Shown piece after piece: positions 1 through 7,837 of a stretch of DNA of 64,000 nt. This stretch comes from Hymenobacter mucosus (lineage in GTDB: Bacteria > Bacteroidota > Bacteroidia > Cytophagales > Hymenobacteraceae): assembly GCF_900188255.1 (NCBI RefSeq), contig NZ_FZNS01000002.1:558001-622000 (forward strand), written 5' to 3'. The translations under genes were made by a program, and so were the position numbers. The notes beneath the pieces were generated by a model. That model saw only the letters and a program-made list of their open reading frames with translations, ran no database searches and was not told the origin of the DNA. Each line of letters opens with the position of its first letter. Position 1 is the first letter of the stretch.

Positions 1-532
1 ACTCGCCCGGCTCGAAGCCTTGGGTGCCGGCGGTAGCTTGGCGGCGCAGGCCTTGCAGCCCGGCGCGGGTAGCGGCTGCCAGCTCTTCGTCTAGCTCCTT
101 GGGGGTCCCGGTTTGCGGAAGAAACAAGTAGCCGTCGAGACGGGTGAAATCACAATCGATGTTCTCCCGCTGCACAATTTCTTCTATTACATCTACCGCG
201 GTGCGGTGGCTTTCAGCCGCCAGCTGGGCTCCCTCCTTGCCAAATAGTTCTTCCAGGGTTGTATATCGGTCGTCGAGAGCAAAAGACAGGTGGGCCGTAG
301 TGCGGCCGCTTTCCCCGCTGGCTAGCTCCCCATCTTCCAGTACCACTACCTGCTTGCTCGCCCGGCCCAGCAAGTAGGCCGTGGTGAGGCCCGCAATGCC
401 ACCGCCCACAATCACTACATCGGTAGTAAGTGAGCTAGAAAGACGCGGATAAGTAGGCAGCGGCGCAGCCGTAGCAAACCACGATGACTCGGTAACACCA
501 GATGAATGGGCGGGCTTAGGGGTGATAGCCAT
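1..532 (-). CDS. FAD-dependent oxidoreductase (DAO family), N-terminal part only
   Basis: The gene starts with ATG at 532 and runs off the left edge, so only about 177 residues are visible. A Rossmann FAD-binding motif, VIVGGGIAGL, lies at about residues 40-49 and is followed by an acidic residue (VVVLED, about 62-67) that should bind the adenosine ribose. The segment GESGRTTAHLS just after it is typical of DAO-type oxidases that carry a C-terminal Rieske 2Fe-2S domain; that domain would lie outside the window and is an inference. Substrate is unknown; amine or amino-acid oxidation is the usual activity of the family. The protein has a non-conserved N-terminal tail of about 35 residues and no signal peptide, so it is probably cytoplasmic. 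Confidence 0.85.
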   Translation of the reverse strand, partial: MAITPKPAHSSGVTESSWFATAAPLPTYPRLSSSLTTDVVIVGGGIAGLTTAYLLGRASKQVVVLEDGELASGESGRTTAHLSFALDDRYTTLEELFGKEGAQLAAESHRTAVDVIEEIVQRENIDCDFTRLDGYLFLPQTGTPKELDEELAAATRAGLQGLRRQATAGTQGFEPGE

Positions 533-619
533 AGTAGAAGCAATAGGGAAAGGTGAAGTTGCTTTTCCTCTACGCCCCCGCCCGAGAGCTTGTTAACGCC
601 CAGCTTGGTTTTTCTGCGT

Positions 620-961
620 TTATTTTCTCTGAAAGCCGAGGTCTACTAGGACTGGCACATCTTCTTCTTTTGCGCTGGCAATCAGGACCTGACCGGTTTT
701 GCAGAAGCAGGCAAAGCACACATCAGCAGTGCCTGTATTGATTTGCACGTTATCCAGAATTATGCCTCTAGTTTCTAAATATTGCTCTGCAGCATTACGA
801 AAGCCAGCAGGTGTGTTCTGCCCTTTATCGGCCCACGGATCAGCGCAGCCAGTCTGTGCGTACTGCACTAGTACGGGATAGTCGTCCCCAAAAAGTGAGT
901 GGTCGCAGGCGGTAGCCAGCGCCGTAAGCCCTCCTAACACGAACCACAAGCTCTTTTTCAT
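620..961 (-). CDS. small cysteine-rich lipoprotein, unknown function
   Basis: A 113-residue protein with a short basic N-terminus, a hydrophobic segment and a lipobox ending TALATAC, so Cys19 is the likely lipidation site. The mature part has four further cysteines, one in GCADPW and three in CFACFC, suggesting disulphides or metal binding, but I do not recognise a family. It lies between the FAD oxidoreductase and the bestrophin gene, all on the minus strand but with gaps of about 60-90 bases, so co-transcription is uncertain. The ATG at 961 is a clear start because the signal peptide begins directly there. Confidence 0.7.
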   Translation of the reverse strand: MKKSLWFVLGGLTALATACDHSLFGDDYPVLVQYAQTGCADPWADKGQNTPAGFRNAAEQYLETRGIILDNVQINTGTADVCFACFCKTGQVLIASAKEEDVPVLVDLGFQRK

Positions 962-1020
962 AGTAGGCCAAAATAAGGTACCTAGTAGAGAGCCGGCCGG
1001 GCCTACATACGTTGCAAGAC

Positions 1021-2028
1021 CTAGTACAAAATATCGTCTACGGGTTCCAACTTCGGCGGCACCTCCGTTTCGCCTAGCATCTGGCGCAGGTCAATTTCAA
1101 TGGACCGGCAAATCGACGTCATTGGCACGTCGTTCATGTTGTTCTCGAAGGGATTTTCACTGTTGTGGCCTACTGTTTCAATGGTAGCAAACACCCACGA
1201 CACCAGCACCGAGAAGGGCACGGTGAGCCACATGTGCAAGGGCCCCAGCTTAGCAAACTCCGTGACCAGACCCAGGGGCATTAGGGCCGTGAATAAGTAC
1301 ACGAACAACATGCTGTAGAAGGCATACTGGCGCGGGAAAGGCGTATTCTTGATTCGCTCGCAGCCGCCTTGCAAGTTGTAAAGCGTTTCCAGCGTGTTCA
1401 TCATCGTCACGTGCTGGAAGTCGTTGAGTAGGCCGCGCTCCTCGCGCAATATGCGCAGGGCGGCAGCCTGCTGCCGAATGAGCTGGGCGGGTGGGTTGGC
1501 CGTGTTGCGCAACTTCTCCGATTCTTCCTCGTCCAAAAATGGCGCTACGGCGGCATCCCACTGGCCCGGCTGGCGGCGCAAATGAATGCGCAGGGCATTG
1601 CACCATGCTATTTGCCGGTACACCAGTCGGCGGTGACGCTCGGTTAGCTCAGAGGCCGAGGCGCGTGGGGCTTCCACGCCAGGGGCATCTACTACAGAGG
1701 TGATGAACTCCAGAATTTGGACGGCACTGGTGCGGCTGCTGTTCACAATACCTCCCCAGAGCTGCCGCCCCTCCCAGAAACGGTCGTACGAGCCGTTGTT
1801 TTTGAAGCCAATGTAAAAGGCAACTGCCGTACCCAACGTAGCTACCGGCTGCCACGGAATAGCCACCGAACGAAAGTGGAGGGGCCCGTAGATTAGGCAT
1901 ACCAGTCCGCTGTACAGGGTAAACAGGACGATAGGCTTCCAGCCTAATTTCCAGATGATGCGCCAGCGCAGATTTTCGCGGATGTACACGGGTAAGCGGG
2001 GTAATGTGAGAACTTCAGGGAACAGCAA
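1021..2028 (-). CDS. bestrophin-family ion channel
   Basis: The protein (335 residues) matches the bestrophin/UPF0187 family: an N-terminal amphipathic stretch (ENLRWRIIWKLGWKPIVL), two hydrophobic segments near residues 30-80, the conserved block GFKNNGSYDRFWEGRQLWG, and a second pair of membrane segments near residues 230-285 (LFVYLFTALMPLGLV). Family members form pentameric anion or cation channels in the inner membrane. The C-terminus has the conserved NPFENNMNDVPM segment that forms part of the channel belt. The reading frame has no early ATG: the first possible start is TTG at 2028 and another is GTG at 1989, just before VYIRENLRW, so the true start is uncertain. Confidence 0.88.
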   Translation of the reverse strand: MLFPEVLTLPRLPVYIRENLRWRIIWKLGWKPIVLFTLYSGLVCLIYGPLHFRSVAIPWQPVATLGTAVAFYIGFKNNGSYDRFWEGRQLWGGIVNSSRTSAVQILEFITSVVDAPGVEAPRASASELTERHRRLVYRQIAWCNALRIHLRRQPGQWDAAVAPFLDEEESEKLRNTANPPAQLIRQQAAALRILREERGLLNDFQHVTMMNTLETLYNLQGGCERIKNTPFPRQYAFYSMLFVYLFTALMPLGLVTEFAKLGPLHMWLTVPFSVLVSWVFATIETVGHNSENPFENNMNDVPMTSICRSIEIDLRQMLGETEVPPKLEPVDDILY

Positions 2029-2134
2029 ACTAGCGCCCTGAGCTTGAATTTACTTGACAGACTCTTGGCTTGCACTACCTACGCTTACGGCCCACGGCTA
2101 CTCTCGTGTTTCCTTTACCAAAGTTTCTTTTCAC

Positions 2135-3979
2135 CTATTCCAGCACAATGCCCATTAGGCGCATGAGCTGGCTGGCGTTGAAGGCCCGGCACACCCCGGG
2201 CGTGAGGTGGTAGTCGAAGCGCAAGGTGCCGTCGGGCTCCAGAAAACTATTGAAGCTGAAGTTGCGCACGGTGCCGGGCAGTTCTTCCTCTAGGGCCGCC
2301 AGTTCTAAGTCGTGGGTGCTGATGAGGCCACTTGCCGGCCGCTGACGAAGCTGGTGTACCAACGCCCGCGCCCCGCGGTGGCGGTCCTGAGAATTGGTAC
2401 CCTTCAGAATTTCATCGAGCAGGTAGAAAATAGGTAGCTCCGCCGCGGCTGGTGCCTCGGCCAAGTCCAGTAGTAAGCGGAGGCGCTTGAGCTCGGCGTA
2501 GAAAGAAGACGTGTTTTCGGCCAGGTTGTCATTGGTACGCATGGCCGTGTATACCTGCGCCGGACTGCTATGAAAACGACGGGCCGCCACTACTGCCCCT
2601 GCCTGGGCCAGTACCAAGTTCAGGCCCACCGTGCGCAGAAACGTGCTTTTTCCGGCCATGTTGGACCCCGTCACTACTACGGTTTGGCCGGCACCGCGGG
2701 TACTGAAATCGTTGGTAATGCGCTGATGATCGAAAATCAGCGGATGGCCCAAACCTTCCGCTACCACTTCCAAGGTTTCTGCACTCAGAGTAGGCTCGGA
2801 ATAGGTTGGGTTGGCAAACCGGAAAGCCGCCAAGCTTACCAATGCATCTAGCTCGGCGGCTGCCTCCATCAAGGGCTCTAGTCCGCCAGCTAGCCGGCTT
2901 TTCCAATTATCAAGTTGCCATACTCCCCACAGGTCCCAGAGGAAAAGTCCGTTCACGGCACCCGCTACGGCGGGGTTTTGGCGCAAGGAAAACCACCCCG
3001 CAATGCGTGCCAGTTGGTTGAGTAAGGCTGCGGCCGAAGTGCCTTCGGCTACCTGCAGCGTGCGGTGCAACCGGCGCAACACAGGTGCCTGCCACTCCCG
3101 CGCCTCAAATAAGGCTAGTTGGTCGTGCGCTGCCCGGAGGGCGTCGCGCATGGCGGTGGCCTGGGTGTAGTAGTCGGCTCGCACGGCGCCAAAGCGGGCA
3201 TTTAAGCTGCCAGTAAGCACCAGTGCGCCTAGCAACACCCACACGCCATGGCCGCTCAGCAGCCACACTACGCCCCCCACAGCCACTACCGGCAAAACCA
3301 TCATTACGGGCAGTAGCCAGCCTTTGTCCGCAAAAAAGTTGGGGTGCCGCAGCCAGGTCGCAAACTGCCGCGGGTCCGACTCTTGCCGGGGGTAGTGCCG
3401 GGCGCGGGCCTGCCACTCTTGCTGCCAGGCCACATCGGGCGCTAGCTCGGCGGTGGCTTGCTGCCGCTCTCGCACCGCTGTGGGCAAGCTGGGGGTAAGA
3501 AGCCAAGCTGCCAGCCAGTCTTGCCCCAGGCGGGAAGTACTACGGTTGAGAAGCTGAAACAGGGAATGCGGGCCAAATACATCAAGGTCGGCGGCGTAGG
3601 GATGCTGCACGTCGAGGTAGCGAAGTCCTGGGTCAAAGCCCGCAAGCTGGCCTGCTAGGCGCGTTTGCTCGTCGCGGTTGAGTTGGGCCAGCAGGCGGAA
3701 GTGCTCCCGTTGGTAGCCCACGGCCGTATGCCAGCGCACAAGCCCTAAGAACACGAGGTAGGCTACGAAAAGCACGCCGAATGCCACCGTACTTCGCCCG
3801 GCCGAAAACAGAACCCAGGCGCCCGCGCCAGCCCCCACAAATACCAGCAGCCGCACCAGGGCCACCAGGCGGTGCCGCCCCGCAAAGTAGGCTTCGCGCT
3901 CGGTGTAGTGGGCTAGGTTTTCCTGGAAAAGCTCAGCAGGCGAAACGGACAGGGTACGAGTAGCAGAAGAAACGGGCAC
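2135..3979 (-). CDS. membrane-associated MutS-like ATPase
   Basis: The C-terminal third is a MutS domain V ATPase: Walker A GSNMAGKSTFLR, a signature region TAMRTNDNLAENTSSFYAELKR given here only as a pointer to residues near 480-500, Walker B LLDEILKGTNS and the switch histidine in STHDLELA. The mismatch-recognition domain I is missing. Two hydrophobic pairs, near residues 40-80 and 225-260, look like membrane segments, as in the Bacteroidota 'MutS-related protein' family of about 600 residues. This makes ordinary mismatch repair unlikely; the role is unknown. No ATG is available at the N-terminus; GTG at 3979 is chosen, TTG at 4012 is the alternative. A stretch of about 100 bases separates it from the bestrophin gene. 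Confidence 0.82.
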   Translation of the reverse strand: MPVSSATRTLSVSPAELFQENLAHYTEREAYFAGRHRLVALVRLLVFVGAGAGAWVLFSAGRSTVAFGVLFVAYLVFLGLVRWHTAVGYQREHFRLLAQLNRDEQTRLAGQLAGFDPGLRYLDVQHPYAADLDVFGPHSLFQLLNRSTSRLGQDWLAAWLLTPSLPTAVRERQQATAELAPDVAWQQEWQARARHYPRQESDPRQFATWLRHPNFFADKGWLLPVMMVLPVVAVGGVVWLLSGHGVWVLLGALVLTGSLNARFGAVRADYYTQATAMRDALRAAHDQLALFEAREWQAPVLRRLHRTLQVAEGTSAAALLNQLARIAGWFSLRQNPAVAGAVNGLFLWDLWGVWQLDNWKSRLAGGLEPLMEAAAELDALVSLAAFRFANPTYSEPTLSAETLEVVAEGLGHPLIFDHQRITNDFSTRGAGQTVVVTGSNMAGKSTFLRTVGLNLVLAQAGAVVAARRFHSSPAQVYTAMRTNDNLAENTSSFYAELKRLRLLLDLAEAPAAAELPIFYLLDEILKGTNSQDRHRGARALVHQLRQRPASGLISTHDLELAALEEELPGTVRNFSFNSFLEPDGTLRFDYHLTPGVCRAFNASQLMRLMGIVLE

Positions 3980-4085
3980 GGCAGCAAATTCAGTGAAGCC
4001 ACGAAGGTACAAAGGGTGGCGCTAGGCCTATCGGCTTTACACGTGCTCGGGTAGTGGGCACGTCCATGCTTATTTACTTGCGCTA

Positions 4086-5207
4086 CTACTGCAAGCGGCG
4101 CAATGGGCTGTTGGGCTTCAGATAGCGGGCCATTTCGGCAAAGGTGAAGGACAGGCGAAACTGCTCGTTATAGGTCTTCCGCATGAAGTTCGACATCATG
4201 TCGTACTCTACGGAGTGGTTGAAGGAAACGCCGTTTTTCTCGATCCGCATATCATCAGGCCACTTTTCGGGCCCGATGTGTTGACTACGTAGGCCAGCCG
4301 CATCTATCGAGTCTAGTCCGCCTGCTTCGCTGGCCAGGTAAGCGGCCAGCTGCTGCTGTAGTTGAGCTTCACAGGACGCCAGAAAAGCTTTTTCCTTTGC
4401 GGGGTCAAGTTCATTCTCGTTAAGCGTCTCGCCGGTACGTAGGTCCACTAGTATCGTCCAAAATCGGCTGTTTACGTTGGCGAACGTGTATTCGTCTCGT
4501 AATGACACGCTCAGCAAGCCCCGGTCGTTATAGGTCACTTCAGAGCTTACTCCCCCGTAACCTTGGAATCCGCCTTTTTCGTGGTTTCGGTGCTCTTCCT
4601 GTAAGGTTTGCTCCGATAGATTCTCTATGTCAAAAAGCCAATAGAGCTTCTCCGTGACGCCCATGTCAGAAACGGTGAACTCCGGCGCCGTAAACTCCTC
4701 GAAGTAGGTCCGCTCACTCACGTGTGCTTTCTGCACTGGCCCGCTGATGTGGTAGGGAGTGAGCTGCGCCGGAAGCTGCTTGTCTGATTTGGCGCCTTGC
4801 CAAGTGCCGGTTAGGCTACCCTGGGAGGCAGGGCGCAGCCGAAAATACGCAAAGGGATGACGTACTTTTCCCCCAGGGCCCCAGCCTGTGGCCACGGTAT
4901 CGGGGCGCTCTGGGTCTATTTCCCGCAGCCATATCTCCCCATCAGGCGCCAGTATTCCCCATAGCCTAATGGGCTTCTGCTGCTTGAGGTAATAATATAT
5001 ACCGACTACTTCTGTCTTGTTGAGCTGACTGGTAATGGCCAATCGGAACGGGTATCTACCAGCAATGGAGCCTTTGTAGCTGCCTAGCACTGGCACCGTA
5101 CGGGTAGAGTCGGTGGCAGGAGTTGCTGCCGTAACGGCTGGTGTAGTTGTTTTCGATTCGCAGCTCCACAGGGCCAGCAATACGGCCGCTGCATAAAGTA
5201 TTCGCAC
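4086..5207 (-). CDS. exported lipoprotein, DUF3298/PdaC-like C-terminus; tandem paralogue 2
   Basis: The protein (373 residues) starts with GTG and has a lipobox ending LALWSC (Cys16). An N-terminal module carries the motif GRYPFRLAI...VGIYYYLKQQKP, repeated in the neighbouring upstream gene as GKYPIRLVL...VGTYYYLSKGKP. The C-terminal half has the pattern YNDRGLLSVSL, a strand and VDLRTGETL, then a helical segment and a final LSFTFAEMARYLKP; this order resembles the DUF3298/PdaC fold seen in RsiV and peptidoglycan deacetylase accessory domains. The resemblance is by eye only. It follows the paralogue after 11 bases, so the two are almost certainly one transcription unit that arose by tandem duplication. 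Confidence 0.7.
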   Translation of the reverse strand: MRILYAAAVLLALWSCESKTTTPAVTAATPATDSTRTVPVLGSYKGSIAGRYPFRLAITSQLNKTEVVGIYYYLKQQKPIRLWGILAPDGEIWLREIDPERPDTVATGWGPGGKVRHPFAYFRLRPASQGSLTGTWQGAKSDKQLPAQLTPYHISGPVQKAHVSERTYFEEFTAPEFTVSDMGVTEKLYWLFDIENLSEQTLQEEHRNHEKGGFQGYGGVSSEVTYNDRGLLSVSLRDEYTFANVNSRFWTILVDLRTGETLNENELDPAKEKAFLASCEAQLQQQLAAYLASEAGGLDSIDAAGLRSQHIGPEKWPDDMRIEKNGVSFNHSVEYDMMSNFMRKTYNEQFRLSFTFAEMARYLKPNSPLRRLQ

Positions 5208-5218
5208 GGAAAGGATAG

Positions 5219-6340
5219 CTAAGGCAAGCGTTGTAAAAGGCTCTCCGGTTTCAGAAATGGCTTTAACTCAGTAGTGGTGAAATGCACCATAAATTCATCC
5301 GTAAATAACTTGGATATCATATTTGACAAGGCATCATAGTTCACGGAATGATGACACTGGATTTCATTGCCAAATACAGCGTATTCATCGGTGCTACTCA
5401 GCCTAAAGTGCTGCTCAAGTAGACCTTGCTTATCGACTGGGTTTAACGCATTTTGCGGGACAGAAAGGTATTTCAGTACCTCTTGGTGCAGCTTTCGTTC
5501 CCCTAGCGCCAGGAAGGATTGAAGCTTCTGGGGCTGAATTTCATCAGCGAGTATTATGGGGAAGCCGGTGTTTAAATCAATGGTTCGGGACTCATAGTTA
5601 TGCCAAGCATTGGCCCCTATTACATCTCGCCGAACGGTAATGCTTAATAGCCCATTGGCGTTATAGTTTTTGGTATACACTATACTTTCTAAGCCCGTAT
5701 GGTCTCCGTCTTTTTGCTTTTGCCGCACCTCTTCGAGAAAGCTACTCAGGCTCTGGCTCATCAGGCTTTCAAAAGAAAAATATTGGTCTAGCATTGCCAT
5801 TAAGGCAGCATTGGGCACGGTAACCACAGGCACCGTGTAGTACTTCAGATAGGTTTTAGACTTAACCTGAGCCGAGGCTACAAACGGTTGAGCAGCCCCG
5901 TTTATTCGTTTCATTCGCAGGGGTAGCAGTGTAGTGCCTGATTTGTTATACCAGTGACCTAGCACTTCCGGGTAGTAGCTCAAGCTTATGCTAAACCAAC
6001 CGGTGGGTACGGTATCCGCCGGGGCCAACTCCCGCAACTCTATGCTTGGGGTAGATAGGCTTGGCTGAATGTGGCCTCGTAATTCCAGCGGCTTGCCTTT
6101 CGAGAGGTAATAATAGGTGCCCACTACCGAGCTATCCGTATTGCCAGGGCGCAGCACTAGCCGGATGGGGTACTTCCCATTGAGGTCGCCTTCGTACACG
6201 CCCATCATGCCTTGGAGTTTGGCTATATGCTCTGCGCCCCATGAATTCTGCGCCCGCACTGAGAGGCCGCTAATCAGCCATACCAACAAGGCCCAGCAGT
6301 ACTTGGCCCAGCCAGCCTGCTGGGCAATAGATGTTTTCAT
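5219..6340 (-). CDS. exported protein, DUF3298/PdaC-like C-terminus; tandem paralogue 1
   Basis: A 373-residue exported protein with a classical signal peptide ending near SVRAQ (about residue 31). It shares with the gene that follows it the GKYPIRLVL / VVGTYYYL module, a central TYLKYYTVPVVTVP-type strand and a C-terminal block with YNANGLLSITV, IDLNTGFPI and VHFTTTELKPFLKP. Unlike its paralogue it has no lipobox, so it should be periplasmic or secreted. ATG at 6340 is chosen because the signal peptide begins there; the frame stays open upstream to 6373, which would overlap ridA. Function is unknown. Confidence 0.7.
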   Translation of the reverse strand: MKTSIAQQAGWAKYCWALLVWLISGLSVRAQNSWGAEHIAKLQGMMGVYEGDLNGKYPIRLVLRPGNTDSSVVGTYYYLSKGKPLELRGHIQPSLSTPSIELRELAPADTVPTGWFSISLSYYPEVLGHWYNKSGTTLLPLRMKRINGAAQPFVASAQVKSKTYLKYYTVPVVTVPNAALMAMLDQYFSFESLMSQSLSSFLEEVRQKQKDGDHTGLESIVYTKNYNANGLLSITVRRDVIGANAWHNYESRTIDLNTGFPIILADEIQPQKLQSFLALGERKLHQEVLKYLSVPQNALNPVDKQGLLEQHFRLSSTDEYAVFGNEIQCHHSVNYDALSNMISKLFTDEFMVHFTTTELKPFLKPESLLQRLP

Positions 6341-6351
6341 ACGTCTCGGGC

Positions 6352-6783
6352 TCAGCTGACTACCGCAATGCACTTTAGCTCGATGGCAATGGGCGTGGGC
6401 AGGCAGTTGACTTCCACGGTAGTGCGGCAGGGCTGGTTGCTGCGGAAATACTCGGCGTAGAGGCGGTTATAGGTCGGGAAGTCGGCGCGCATGTTGGTGA
6501 GGTATACGGTCACATCTACCAGGTCTTCCCAGCGGGCCCCGGCTTCTTCCAGGATGTAGCGCACATTCTGAAATACGGCATGGCACTGGCGCTCGAAGTC
6601 GTAGGCCACTATACTTCCATCGGCGGCCAGCTCTACGCCGGGCACTTGTTGCTGACCGCGCTGGCGGGGCCCTACCCCGGAGAGGAACAGGAGGTTGCCG
6701 GCGCGCCGGGCGTGGGGGTAGAGACCTACCGGCTCGGGGGCCCGGCCAGAGGTATGGGCAGTGGAAGAAGTGTCGGGTGCCAT
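6352..6783 (-). CDS. RidA/YjgF/UK114 family protein (2-aminomuconate deaminase-like branch)
   Basis: The product of 143 residues fits the RidA fold: GNLLFLSGVGPR near the N-terminus, a central helix (VFQNVRYILEEAG), VDVTVYLTNM, and the family arginine in CRTTVEVNCLP near the C-terminus. RidA proteins hydrolyse reactive enamines/imines such as 2-aminoacrylate; this longer version with LYPHARR and GPRQRG resembles the 2-aminomuconate deaminase branch, but no other genes of that pathway are present. ATG at 6783 gives the family length; the open frame continues upstream to 6885 without similarity. The downstream exported paralogue begins 11 bases after its stop. Confidence 0.85.
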   Translation of the reverse strand: MAPDTSSTAHTSGRAPEPVGLYPHARRAGNLLFLSGVGPRQRGQQQVPGVELAADGSIVAYDFERQCHAVFQNVRYILEEAGARWEDLVDVTVYLTNMRADFPTYNRLYAEYFRSNQPCRTTVEVNCLPTPIAIELKCIAVVS

Positions 6784-6897
6784 AAAGCCAAATCTACCGA
6801 ATTGCGGCGCTTTTTGCGCACCCTGCGAACCCCAGGGCCTGCTGGTGCGGTTGTTGTGTCGGTTGCTTGCGGTTGTAAGCATCACACTTCCTCGCTC

Positions 6898-7689
6898 ATG
6901 ACGCCCACTCTCCGCCGTTTTGTCTTGCTGCTGGCCTTGGCGCCAGCTGGCCTCACTACCGTAGTTGCTCAGCAGAAGCTGAAGTACCCTAAGCAGCCCG
7001 CCGCCTCCGAAATCTACGACGCGGTGGAGAAGCCTGCCGTGCCACTAGGTGGTGTGGAGGCCTACGCTGAGTACCTAGCCGATAAGCAGCAATACCCCAC
7101 GGCGGCTCTGCAAAGTGGCACCCAAGGTACTGTTACGGTAAATTTTGTGGTGGAGAAGACGGGCTCTATTTCCAACGTAACCGTGGCCCAACCCGTCTCG
7201 CCCGAGTTGGATGCGGAAGCCATTCGCCTGATTAAAGGGGGGCCGCGCTGGACGCCGGCCCAGCACCGGGGTGGTGTAGTACGCCAGCGCGTGAACGTGC
7301 CAATTACCTTTCAGATTCCGGCTAATGCCGGCGGTACCGCTGCGGCACCTGGTGGCGCTGCCGCCGAAGGCTCCACTACACAGATTGTAACGCCCGACCA
7401 GCCAGCCCGGCCCGTTGGGGGCACCGATGCGTTCTTCGAGTGGATTCAGCAGAACCAGAAGTACCCCGCCCTAGCTCGGCAGCGCAAGGTGCAGGGCCGC
7501 GTCATGATGGAGTTCGTCGTGCAGAAAGATGGCTCCCTCACCGACATCAAGCCCATCAAACGCATGGGCTCTGGCCTTGATGAAGAAGCTATTCGCCTCA
7601 TCAAAGCAGCACCTAAGTGGCAGCCTGCCACATATAAGGGCCAACCCATGAAGCAAAAGATGGTGTTGCCGGTTGTATTTACGTTGTAG
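6898..7689 (+). CDS. exported protein with two TonB C-terminal domains
   Basis: The 263-residue product has a signal peptide (about 1-24, ending TVVAQ) and two tandem TonB_C domains at about residues 55-140 and 178-263. Both show the YP...A...QGxVxxxFVVxKxGS signature followed by LDxEAIRLIKxxPxWxPA and a final VNVPITF or MVLPVVF strand. The linker of about 35 residues is rich in Gly/Ala/Pro. A true TonB has an inner-membrane anchor and a long proline-rich spacer; here the N-terminus looks cleavable and there are no ExbB/ExbD neighbours, so the protein may act in the periplasm rather than as an energy transducer. The ATG at 6898 begins the signal peptide; a longer open frame upstream overlaps ridA and is rejected. 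Confidence 0.85.
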   Translation: MTPTLRRFVLLLALAPAGLTTVVAQQKLKYPKQPAASEIYDAVEKPAVPLGGVEAYAEYLADKQQYPTAALQSGTQGTVTVNFVVEKTGSISNVTVAQPVSPELDAEAIRLIKGGPRWTPAQHRGGVVRQRVNVPITFQIPANAGGTAAAPGGAAAEGSTTQIVTPDQPARPVGGTDAFFEWIQQNQKYPALARQRKVQGRVMMEFVVQKDGSLTDIKPIKRMGSGLDEEAIRLIKAAPKWQPATYKGQPMKQKMVLPVVFTL

Positions 7690-7837
7690 CCCACCAGCGG
7701 CTAGCCAAGCACAACATATTTCGCTTTCGTAAAGTAATTTCTGCGCTGCCTCGTCTGCCTCTGTAGCTAGGCCAACGAGGCTACTACTGTCTGGCTGCCT
7801 TAGGGCAGCTCTCCGCCCCTTCTATTCTTTCCTGCTC

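Noticed and set aside
6789..6796. Minus-strand match to TAnnTTTG in front of ridA.
   Set aside because: It would start the transcript at the ATG itself and has no TTG box at a proper distance.
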